From the NCBI GenBank assembly GCA_020152595.1, contig JAIGNY010000895.1, forward strand, positions 241,001 through 305,000: DNA of 64,000 nt, read 5' to 3'. The position numbers were made by a program, and so were the translations under genes. The notes beneath the pieces are model-generated. The model was given only the letters and a program-made list of their open reading frames with translations. It had not been told where the DNA came from and made no database searches. Positions 44,801 to 56,800 of the stretch are shown one piece after another. The stretch comes from Chiridota heheva. Taxonomy: Eukaryota; Echinodermata; Holothuroidea; Apodida; Chiridotidae. Each line of letters opens with the position of its first letter. Positions within the stretch are counted from its first letter, which is position 1.

Positions 44801-47800
44801 TCCCCAAAGACGGCACACCATCCCCAAAGACGGCACACCATCCCCAAAGACGGCACACCATCCCCAAAGACGGCACACCATCCCCAAAGACGGCACACCA
44901 TCCCCAAAGACGGCACACCATCCCCAAAGACGGCACACCATCCCCAAAGACGGCACACCATCCCCAAAGACGGCACACCATCCCCAAAGACGGCACACCA
45001 TCCCCAAAGACGGCACACCATCCCCAAAGACGGCACACCATCCCCAAAGACGGCACACCATCCCCAAAGACGGCACACCATCCCCAAAGACGGCACACCA
45101 TCCCCAAAGACGGCACACCATCCCCAAAGACGGCACACCATCCCCAAAGACGGCACACCATCCCCAAAGACGGCACACCATCCCCAAAGACGGCACACCA
45201 TCCCCAAAGACGGCACACCATCCCCAAAGACGGCACACCATCCCCAAAGACGGCACACCATCCCCAAAGACGGCACACCATCCCCAAAGACGGCACACCA
45301 TCCCCAAAGACGGCACACCATCCCCAAAGACGGCACACCATCCCCAAAGACGGCACACCATCCCCAAAGACGGCACACCATCCCCAAAGACGGCACACCA
45401 TCCCCAAAGACGGCACACCATCCCCAAAGACGGCACACCATCCCCAAAGACGGCACACCATCCCCAAAGACGGCACACCATCCCCAAAGACGGCACACCA
45501 TCCCCAAAGACGGCACACCATCCCCAAAGACGGCACACCATCCCCGACAGCACACCATCCCATTATTTATATATTCGTTATCTTTTTCATATAACAGCGC
45601 CTCCCTCCTTGGAATAAAGTTTGCGCCTTTGAAGATACCATGGGAACGGAGACTGCAGACATTGTGTATTTTGCACTTCTGGTCCATATTCATGCTTGGC
45701 GGTACCACAAGTGTGATCCTCATCTTATATCTATTGCTGTCGAGGTAACGAAATTGATTATTGTACTTTGTCAAATTTATAACAATGGCGGGGCGCATTT
45801 GACTCAAAAACTGTGGACGTTAAAGTATCAAACGACATCAGAATTATTGTTGTGCCTATAATCATCAAAAGACTTAACTGTTAACAATTATGGGAAAAAG
45901 CTGTTTGAATTTGCAAAACCACGTCTTTTGAATGGTGTGGTTGGCAAAGAAAATGGTATAGGGAGCTTTACATGTAGAAAATACAATGGAAGCAGCATAA
46001 TTGATCATATAATCTTATGGGACAATCTTATATCAAATACAGGATCATTGGATTTACAAGTACTTTGTGAATCCAATCACATGCCTCTTGCTTTGTCATT
46101 TAACAGTTTAGCACAAGTAGAGAGCTCACATTCCCATGGCTTACATAGCTACTCTAAAATCAGATTTACCAATGGTGTTCAATTGAACTTTAACCTGTTT
46201 AATGACATATCAAGTAACCATATGTTTTGTTGTTTTTTGTCTGATTGTTAGTACGCAAACATTTTGATGGAATTTCAAAGTTGATCAAATCTGTGACGTT
46301 TAAGTTGTGTTCTAGTAGGATCAAAGATGGTAATCAAAACATCGATATTCTAATGTCTGTAAAGAATGGTTTGACAAAGAATGTGGTCAAGTGAAGGCCA
46401 CGGTTCATAAATCTCTTCGAAGGTCTAGAAACTATCCATCCACCGATAGCAAAGCTAATTACATCCGTTTAAGAAATCAGTATAAGGATGTTATTCGTAA
46501 CAAAAAGAATGGTATTTACCTACTGTGGTGTAGCGGTTATCATACCTGTCTACAGACCACGAGGCCCTGGGTTCAAGCCTGGGGTGGGTAGACACGCCAG
46601 TGTACCACAACTGGTTATCAAAGGCCGTGGACATTGACTTGGTTGTTGATGTTATGTCTGTCCGTACGTCGTACCTGTGTTCTCGTCTGGGTCGTATTAA
46701 GCGTTTCGTGATAGCATTTGTACTATCATAACCGAATACGCAGGCGACGACCCTGTCATTGTAATTGTGTGTTCAACTCTCTCTCTCTCTAAAAAGAATG
46801 GTTATAAAAACAAAATTAGGAGGGATTTTGGTAACGGCTGTTTATACAAACAATGTGAAATTCTGGAATTTCTTTCAAACCAGAAATAGTTTCAATACTA
46901 ATGCAATTACTGCCCACGATTGGCTGCAGTATTTCAGAGCTATATTTGATCATAATTCCAGCAGCGATCCCGTTGATGACCATTTTTATCATGCGACAGA
47001 CATGACAGATAGTGATATTGATATAGATCTGCTATTGAATAATGTCATTAATATAGATCAAAAAAAAATTGTATTCACGACTTGAAGAACTCTAAAGCAC
47101 CTGGTATGGATGGAATACCCAATGAGTTCTTCAGAACTCTCCCAACGAGGATCATTAAAATAATTGGTAAACTCTTTAATGGCATTTTTGAAAATGGTAT
47201 TTTTGAAAATGGCTTTTTGAAATAGCTTCTTTGAAAATGGCATTTTTGAAAATGGAATTTTTGAAAATGGCATTTCTGAAAATGGCTTTTTTGAAAATGG
47301 TATTTACCCACATTTCTGGGATACAGGTTTGATCTCTCCCATTTAAAAAAAAAAGGTAGTAATAAAGATCTGTTTTTTAAGCAAAGTAATAGACTAAAAG
47401 AATGGTATGATAACAATGATATAATCTCACGAGCACATGCAGGTTTTCGTTAAAGTTCTTCGGTTAGTGATAATGCTTTTGTATTGCATTCTTTAATTAC
47501 AAACTCCGTAAGTAAACCGAGAGCTAAATTGTATGCTATTTTTGTAGACTTCAAGTCTACCTACTGTGGTGTAGCGGTTATCATACCTGTCTACAGACCA
47601 CGAGGCCCTGGGTTCAAGCCTGGGTTCGGTAGGTACGCCAGTGCACCACAACTGGTCATTAAAGGCCGTGGACATTGACTTGGTTGTCGATGTTAGGTCA
47701 GTCCGTACGTCGTACCTGTGTTCTCGTCCGGGTCGTATTAAGCGTTTTGTGATAGCATTGTTACTATCATAAACGAATGCGCAGGCGACGTTCCCGTCAT

Positions 47801-50800
47801 TGTAATTGTGTGTTCACTCGTCGTCGTTGTCTTCGTCGTCGTAGACTTGAAAGGAGTATTCGATAGTATTAACAATATCATCAAAGAAAATTTTCTTCAT
47901 TTTTGTGGAATTTGCTTCAATTTTTATGAAATGTTCTCAATTCTTTTCGGAAAATGTTACTAAATTTCGAATAATTTTACGACCCTCCTCCCCTCCCCAC
48001 CTCCCACCTCCTTTACAAGTAGTTTTATCGTGATAAGAGACTCGTGCAATTTTGTAGGGACAAAAATCAAATCTGCCTCAAATTCCCCCCCCCCCCTTCC
48101 TTATGTCAAATATCTTCCTACGCTGTTGCAATGTTGACTGAAAACAGAATTGGAGCTAACCAACCACACAAGCAAATCATTCCACTCATTAACAACTTTC
48201 TATGAAAAGCTAAAACAGTCAACTTCAAACTGTTACCACGTGTCATATGAGGATTAGCCGCTGAAAGTATAAAACAAGGCAAAGCATCACTATTAAATAC
48301 GAGTTTAAAAACCTGAATCATATCGAGAGAGAGAGAGAGTTGAACACACAATTACAATGACGGGGTCGTCGCCTGCGTATTCGGTTATGATAGCACAAAT
48401 GCTATCACGAAACGCTTAATACGACCCGGACGAGAACACAGGTACGACGTACGGACTGACCTAACATCGACAACCAAGTCAATGTCCACGGCCTTTAATG
48501 ACCAGTTGTGGTGCACTGGCGTACCTACCGAACCCAGGCTTGACCCCGGGGCCTCGTGGTCTGTAGACAGGTATGATAACCGCTACACCACAGTAGGTAG
48601 AATCATATCGCCAAGTATTTTTATTTATATATATGCCCGCATTGGCCGGGTTATACTTTTGACATCATTAAAGGAAGAAAGTTTTAATCGAAACATATTT
48701 TGGCTTCTGACTTTGTGCAATTCGACTGGATCTTCTCATCAAATCCGAGCATTTGGTTTTGTTTACAACTACCAAGCTCAAGATGTTTACTGTGTGTTTA
48801 TTAATCTGTTTGCGTCCAAAAGGCAGTGTCAGATTTTCCATAGGGTCACGTCATTTAGCATTATCTCCTAGTCGCCTAGATGATAGCGTCACTTAATCGT
48901 CAATAAATACGCATTTAAGGTATATCAAACGACATGCTCCAACTATGCGTTACATAAAACAGGGAAGTGTTACTGTTTTAAAGCTTGGTAGTGGTTATTG
49001 GTGGCTCGTCATAAGACTGGCTCGTCATAAGACTGAAGAGCAAGGAGACCCCCCTTCCCGAAAGATTTGCTAGATTTACTTGCTGTCCCCGACATGTTTT
49101 GTCCCGCCAACTAAAATATCATATAGTCGGCCATCGTGGAATCAAGGCACACATCGTCGTCGTCATCGTTGTCGTCGTCATCGTTGTCGTTGTCGTCGTC
49201 ATCATTGTCGTCGTCATCGTTGTCGTCGTCATCATCATCATCGTCATCATCTCTTTTCTTTTTTAAGGAAAGGGAGGAGGGTGGGCAGAACATTTTGAAT
49301 GATCTGACTTTAGAAGGGTCTTTCGCGAGTGCAAAGTCCTTTGAACCCTTTACTAGCGCTTTTTTTGAAAACGCGCTTGGGGGTGGGGTCAAAGACACCC
49401 AAAACTGCGATAATATCGCCGCGTGGTAGAGTAAGGGTGAAGCACAGACTGAATATTAAAGGGTCCTCTGCCTTCCGAGCAGCAGGGTCGGGCTCGTTCC
49501 GCTCCTGTGACCGCCCACCGGGACCATGCTGCACATATTTTTTGAGTTGGCACACTTGTCGCGGGTTGATTAACCCTCACTCTACCTGCACTTTTCTTGA
49601 AAACGCGCTTGGGAGGCGGGGTCAAAGATGGGGTACCCAAAACGGCGATAATGTACCCAAAACGGCGATAATATCGCCGCGTGGTAGAGTAAGGGTTAAG
49701 TACGTATATAAACACGATGCTAATACAAAAAAAAAAAATAATTAGTTTTTGATTGTTTAAAATGCATTATAAAAAAAAAATGAAAAAGGAGACAAGTTTA
49801 CATTTGTTTCGCTTTGTTAAGAAATTACCCTGTTGTAAAAATGGATTAAACGAAATACTGAAGGTTGTGCATTACGTGAATTAAATGCACGGGTCATTAT
49901 AATGCAAATACTCCATAGAAATTTTAGAACAATTGTTACGCGCATGGAAGCATACCCAAATTTCGACAGTGGGGCAACTTTTATTTTTCCGGGAAAAACA
50001 AGCCGTTGCCACTGACTCGCTGAAGACTGCGCGTGAATTTGAATTCCGCAAACTTGGTTTTGAATATTGCTCAATATACCGGTATGCTGATATACCGAGT
50101 TCAACTGATTTTGTGTCAGAGAAAATGGTAAAAATTATAACCATTTTAAGGATCCATTATTTACTTTTCACATTCTTTACTTGTTTGGGACATTTGCGAA
50201 TTATGATCAATACTATCTTCCTTAATTATTGTACAGCTTGGTATTAATTTTCACTATTTTGGCGCCTCCCCCTTCCTTTCTCCCCCACCCCCTCTCTTTC
50301 TCCCCCCTCCCACGAAATAAAAAGCTTATAAGAGTCAAACGTTGGACCCATAGAAGTAAATTGGCATGAACCATTTCGGAAAATGCTTAAAATCAGCTTT
50401 GAATCTAGGAATCGTCAAAGCTCTGGAAGGGGTCGAGGGGGGCGAAGCCTCCGGAAGAGCTGCTTTGGTAAATTTCCCAAAAATTGAAAAAAAAATCCTA
50501 AATATTGTAGACAAATTTTGGAAAATGAAAGAAATTTCCTGAAAATGAAAGAATTTTTCCGAAAATGAAAGAAATTTCCCAAAATGAAAGAAAAACTATG
50601 CAAGATTCGAAGAAAATATCCTGAAAATTTAAGAAAACTTCCTAAATATTCTAGAAAATATCCGGAAAATAAAGGAACCTTTACTAAAATGAAGGAAATT
50701 TCCCTAAAATTGCAGAAGATTTTTCGAAGAAAATAAATTTGTCATGTCATTAATCAGTTATTGGGGGGCTTAAATTTGCGTCAACTCTAGGCATGCTATA

Positions 50801-53800
50801 GGGGCGAAGGCCGCGAAGCCCTGGTGGGGACACAGGTTTCGCAGGAAGCCCTACGTTTGTCATGGTTTTAGTAGCAGAAAAAGGCTTTAAAATGTGTTAC
50901 ATCTATTGTATAAACTGCACGTAGGGGCTCCGTGGCGAAATCCCGGGAATCTCTGCATATTTTGCGATTTTCAGAGCAAAAAATTGCTTAATATTATGTC
51001 AAATCCAGGGTAGTTGTCCTAGGCGCCAAAGGAGCGAAGCCGCAGGAATGTAGCATTTTTTGGCGTGATTTTGGTGTCAGAAAATTGCTCAAAATCGTGT
51101 CAATTTCAACTAAAGTTTCTTAAAAGGAATATTATTTTGGAACAAATGTTCAAATGCAGGATCCCATTGCCTACAATATGTGTCTTTAGTTGGGGTCTAA
51201 GAATGGTTTTCATGTTTCTGTAGTAAGCATGAGGCTTTGAGAGAAAATATTTACAACGTTGAGAATAAACCGTACATAAAAGTATATTTTATAACAATTT
51301 TTGCGCCTCTGTGAGCATTCGGCATCCTCTTGAAAAGTTTCTTCCAGCTGTATTCAATAAAATTGTTTGCCCTTCATGCAGGAGCAGATATTAAATATTG
51401 CCCGACGAGTTATCGCCATGCATCGGTTTCTGTCCGAGCGCGAAATCCAAGTGCCAATGGCAGAATGGTGGGAATATGGCGGAAACTTTAGTCTTTTCTG
51501 TGAAAAATTCATTCGCTTTTGGACTACACAAATGGAACATTACTTGCTTAGTAGTATAGGAAGAAGTTATTGATCAACACTTTTTTCTTTTTGGGGAAGG
51601 GGATGGGGGTGGACATGGCCCTGATATTATTAAGACTTTCATCTCCCTATATGAAGATTTTAGGTCCAAAATTGAATATTTTTGATCCATAATTGAATAT
51701 TTTGGGGCAAAAATGAATAATGTTTTGTCCACTTTTGGTGCAAACTGGACAAGTTTGGGTCCATTATTAACATGAAAGATTCGACGGCGCCCTTATATCA
51801 GCGGTGTTCTGATTTTCCACATGTTGGAAATCGAACATCTCAGGGCCACCGAAAATTCACGCATTACTGCCCCACCCACACTCCATACAGCTGTACATAC
51901 TGTGTACAATGGTGCACACACTGTATGCACGTACGCACGGAGTCTATTCAGGAATGGTTTAAGTTTGAAAGAGCGTGTACACTAATCAATAATTAAGTGA
52001 GGGCGCTGCGAGTAACAGTGTCGTAAATATCGTGGCTCAATATTGACATGACGTTAATTTAATCGATGCGATTAAGTAACATCTGTTTTCTATGGTTCAT
52101 TTGATATCTCAGTTAATTATTTTTGTGGCTTTAACAAGACATTGGGGCTACGGCATTTTTCGGGGGATAAGCCCCCAGTAGACCCCCTTAGACTCCCAGT
52201 AGACCCCCTTAGACACGCCACTTGGGAAGGCATTTATTGCCCCTAAAGTTACAATGCTGTCGTGCCGTAAATGCTTTCAAAATATGTCAGTGAAAAAAAT
52301 GTCCCTTAAATCCTGTGCCCTAGATTCAAACATTTTCCTGACATGGAACTAAAACTTGTTTTACCTGGTTCAGATCCTCATAGAAATCTTAAATAGAGAA
52401 AGTGCCCTCACTGTATTTTCTTCGCCCTTACTTTCCTCCCGTACTTTTTTTTTCTTCCTTTTTGTTGGCAGGTTGGTCAACTATTCAGTTTACCGAGCTT
52501 GACGACAACAAAATGTAGTAGGAAAATTCCCCCGCTATATACCCTACAACGTCGCATCCGTATTATTATCACCAAGAAATGCAAATAATTACGAGATCAA
52601 ACTTTTTCTTGTCTCTTAATAGTGACGTCATATCGATATAATTTTCCCCCAGGTACTTCCTCATTGTTGCTGCTATTCTTGCGTGGATATACATCGACAG
52701 ATCGACACCACGTACGGGTGGAAGACGATCAAATTGGTTCCGCCATTTGAAGATATGGAAGCACACTGCCAATTACTTTCCGGCCAAGTTACACAAAACA
52801 GTGGATCTTGATCCAAGTAGAAAATATCTCTGTGGCTACCATCCCCATGGTATCATGAGCTATGGGTGTTTTATTCATTTTGGGTCTGAAGGGTCAGGGT
52901 TCAGTGAGATGTTTCCGGGTGTGACACCTTACTTATGCACTTTAGATGGCTGGTTCAATTTTCCAATTTTGCGGGACTATCTTATGCTCGGAGGTAAGTG
53001 CCTCATGATATTTATACAAAAATCCCACTCGATGACAAGCGTCTTATTGTTAATAAAAAGCAGTGAAAATACCACGGCGATGACAATCTACATATCTTGA
53101 AGTACAAAAGTGGTGGAAATCTATCAATATGGGTGTGTAGGGGGGGTGATCCAGTTCTCCATGTGATGCTGCTATTTATGGCCGCTCACTTTTCGAGAAG
53201 TTCATATTTGATCTAGGCCTATCGGTACTTTCACGATTCATAATTCACAATCAAGCAAAACTGCAAAATACAAAGCGATTAAGAAAAGAAAAAAAAAACA
53301 GTGAGATACTTGACCCTGATCGTCGATATTGACCCGGTTTAAGTACATTGGAGGGATGGAACAATGAAAGGTCAGAGGTCGTTCACGTGCAATTTTGCAA
53401 AGCTTTCAACCCAACCTCCAAAATTGTTTCAAGATGGGTCTAAAATTGCTCCTTTCTAATTATTTTGTTTCTTTCTCGTAGGTCTCGTCTCGGTAAACCG
53501 GGAGAGTGTGGACTGGATTTTAAGCCAGCCTGGAAGTCTATGCTCTATAGTGCTGGGTGGCGCCGCGGAATCCCTGGAGGCTCACCCCGACGCTCATGCG
53601 ATCATTCTACAAAGGCGAAAAGGTTTTATTAAGAAAGCTATTGTTCATGGGTAATTTTGTTCTCTTGAAGACATGAAGTATTTCATGGTTAATTATTTTT
53701 AAACTGCCAAAAGTCAAGTATGGCGGCATTAGTTGATGGTTAAGGGGTACAGTCAACCCTTGGGGACGTTTATCTTCGTGTAGGGGTATTCTTCTTAATC

Positions 53801-56800
53801 TGATAAAAGGCAATGAAAAAAGATATTTAAAAAAAACAATATACAGATATATGTTTGATTAATGTACCCCTGTCCCCAATTCAATGAAGTTACACTGAAC
53901 AAGAACCACAAAAGTCAATTTCTGTCCCCCTCTACATTTTATTGGAAAACATGATTTTAAGCTTTCATCAGATCCTGATCACCAGCATAGGATAGGTGTG
54001 ATTTGGTGGTGGAAGGGGGAATTTATACTCTTGCTTTTTTTAGTATTAATATCTTTTTGTATAGTGATTTTTTTTTTTGTATTTTAGAGTTATTTTAGGA
54101 TATTGCCTCCCACTTCGGTGGGCAAATCAGATAATCATCAATATACTTTTCTTACTATTTGGCAAGCAGTTTTCTTATAAAAGTTGGCTAAAAAGTGCTT
54201 ACACTTTCTCTAGAATGAATAAGCCATAAAGTTTTAGGTGCGTCTCCCACAAAAGCGTAGGGAGGGTTACCTCTCTCTGGGCGGGGGAGAGGGGGAACCA
54301 ACAATTTCACTGGTAAATTAAGTTTCCACGAAAAGTTTTTTTTTTTAATTTTTTGGAATTTTTCTTCAATTTTGGGAAATTTGGCCAGTTTGGGGGGAAA
54401 TTAGGCCAATTTTCGGGTCGTTTTGGCCAGTTTTCCTGAACTTTTGACCAGTTTGGCCAGACCGGGAGAGAGATGGCTCTACCGGGAAGCAAAACCCAGT
54501 CAGGGGGCAGCTTGCTTCCTACGCCACTGGTCTTTCCCTGGACCGTAAAAAGTAGTATCCCCTGGGCCCCAGGAAATATTGTTCAGCACTTCTATTTTTT
54601 CCATGATTTATTTGCGTTCATCAAAATTGACAGCCATTAAGAAAATGCAGTTTCAGATAAACTATTGCCAACGATTACCTACCGATTTTTATTGGCAACA
54701 TAAGCCTACTATTTTCTGACTACATGTATGTGTCTCAACCACCAAACTGAAACGAAAACTAATATATCCTAACAGAGGTAAAGAAAGCTTTCAAAAATAG
54801 AGGTGAAGGGGGGGCACGACCTCTTAGGATCACTTCCCAAGTCATATACATATGTCCCCAGCCGTAATATTGAATTAAGTGAGCCCAAATCAACAACAAC
54901 TGCACTTTACTTTTAAAGGGCACTTTTGTAATATAATTTTTTTAATATGTGCGCATATTCCACCAGTAAGTTGCACCTTTGACAGTAATTCAGGTGACAT
55001 TTTTGTATTTTTTTGGAAACGTGAGGGGGGGAAGGGGGGCACATGCCCTTCTTTTCCCGGTTCCTACACCTATGTATCCTAAACATTCATAATGGTATTC
55101 GTGCAATATGATATATCACAATATTTTCTAAACAGAGTATGCGACTTGTATATGGTTTTTACTAGTCGCGTTAAGAACCGCAGTTCAGAAAATTAACCGA
55201 AAATTTTAAATAAAATAGAAAATACTTTTGAAAATTAAATATCTTGAAAAGTGGCCGAGTTGTTGACTCGAGTCCAACTCAAGCCACATCTTTTTTACTT
55301 GTAACTTGACTTGCAAACAAATGAATTGTGACTTGACTTGAAGAAATCTGACATTGTGACATGAAGCAATTTCACAAAATTAAAAATAATGGCTTTGAAG
55401 AAATTAATAAAGTTGAAAATATTTGTATGCAATCTAATCGCAACATATGTACGCAACGCACAAACGTATACTGAATTTGAAGGTATCAAAAGATGCAAAG
55501 GACACTTGCTGAGTAATATTGACGATTGGATGAAGAGTTAAAGAATCGATACTTTTGTGAGCAATATTTTTTGGAACAATTTAGCGTCATAAGAAGTATT
55601 TCTATTTGGCTTAGTGTATTTGGGTTTTGTTGGGGGATTATTTATTTGAGTTAGTTGATTACTTCCTTCTTCAATCTGTAATTCTCACTCCTCTCCTTTC
55701 CAATGTTGGATTTTGTTTGTGTTTTAAATGTGTTGTTTGTGTTTGTAAATGCAAACATTAACGATGGTCAATCTTGATTGAGGTAGGGGATGCATGGGAG
55801 GGGTTGAGATACATGTAGTAAGATAGGGTAGAGGAAACGGGTGTCAAGAAAATATGTCTCATGTGTCCTTACCGTTCTCGGCTGAACAACAAGATGCTGA
55901 TAAACTTATTTTTGGTTCCGATGCGATAGCATCAGGAAACTATGCGGCCATAATGGCGCGCGCGCGTGTGTGTGTGTATAAATGTGTATGTATGTATATA
56001 CGTATGCATGTATGTAAGGGTGTATGTGTGGGTTTGTGACGGCCAGCTCGTAAACGCAATATCTTAAGCTCGGTACAATGCAGGATTCATGTCATATGTG
56101 GCACACAGGTAGCTTATGGTCCGTAGATGTGCCCTATTTTTTTTTTGATGGTGATGTCATGCATATTAATGAGAGGGCGGGGCTTAATGTGAAAATCTAA
56201 AAATGCTCATATTTTAACAATCATGTCTGTTTTGTTTCATATTTGGTACAATTATGATGTTAGTTGGTGTGTATATGTTCATTGTGTAAAAATGTTAAAT
56301 TTGATTGATATGCATTTTGCTGGAAAGAGTTTGTAAACACGATATCTCAAGAACGGTAAACTGGATTCATGTTATCTGTGGAACACATATTGCCATGGTG
56401 CTTAGATGTGCCTTGTTGGTTTTGGTGGTGATGTCTTGCATATTAATGAGGAGGCGGGGCTTAATGTAATAATCTGGACTTGCTCATATTTTAACATTAG
56501 CATGTCTGTTTTATTCCGTATTTGGTACAATTATGATGTTAGCTAGTGTGTACATCTTCATTGTTTAAAAACGTTGAATTTCAGTAATATGGATAGCGGG
56601 CGAGGCATAATATGATTTTGTAAACAAAAAGCTTGTAAACATGATATCTGAAGAACTATGAACTAGATTCACCGTGTGGTACACAGATAACCCATGGTCT
56701 ATATATATACTCTATTGTTTTTGGTGGTGATGGCTTGCATATTAATAAGTGGGCGTGGCTTAAAGTAAAAAATTTGAAAAGTGACAAGTGAGCAACTGTA

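Larger units (their letters stand above)
45890..47880 (+). mobile_element. Decayed CR1/L2-type LINE pierced by two SINEs
   Basis: Endonuclease C-terminal part: RLLNGVVGKENGIGSFTCRK, SSIIDHIILWDNLI, ESNHMPLAL (SDH has become SNH). Then a linker (ANYIRLRNQYKDVIRNKKNG), RT fingers (LKNSKAPGMDGIPNEFF, KLFNGIFENGIF), a palm entry (IISRAHAGFR, SVSDNAFVLHSLI), and LYAIFVDFK at the first catalytic motif. The SINE at 47557 cuts that motif; VDLKGVFDSIN continues after it. Frameshifts are frequent. No RNase H and no YADD remain. Confidence 0.85.

Noticed and set aside
43015-45807. 930-codon minus ORF and the 822/614/612/361/358-codon ORFs beside it
   Set aside because: They only translate the minisatellite, exist in several frames and on both strands at once, and have no domain text outside the repeat.
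45640-45861. ATG-initiated 73-codon ORF overlapping MOGAT exon 2
   Set aside because: The adjacent frame gives the conserved PWERRLQTL and a correct splice phase; this frame matches nothing.
46514-46600. True tRNA-Val gene
   Set aside because: A and B boxes fit, but three copies carry the same long non-tRNA body, simple-repeat tails and target duplications, so these are SINEs.
49111-49398. Poly-Asp/Asn protein on the minus strand
   Set aside because: Trinucleotide tract with no flanking coding features.
51367-51573. Possible extra MOGAT exon (preceded by an acceptor-like CTTCATGCAG)
   Set aside because: The peptide does not match the family, and exon 2 joins exon 3 in phase without it.
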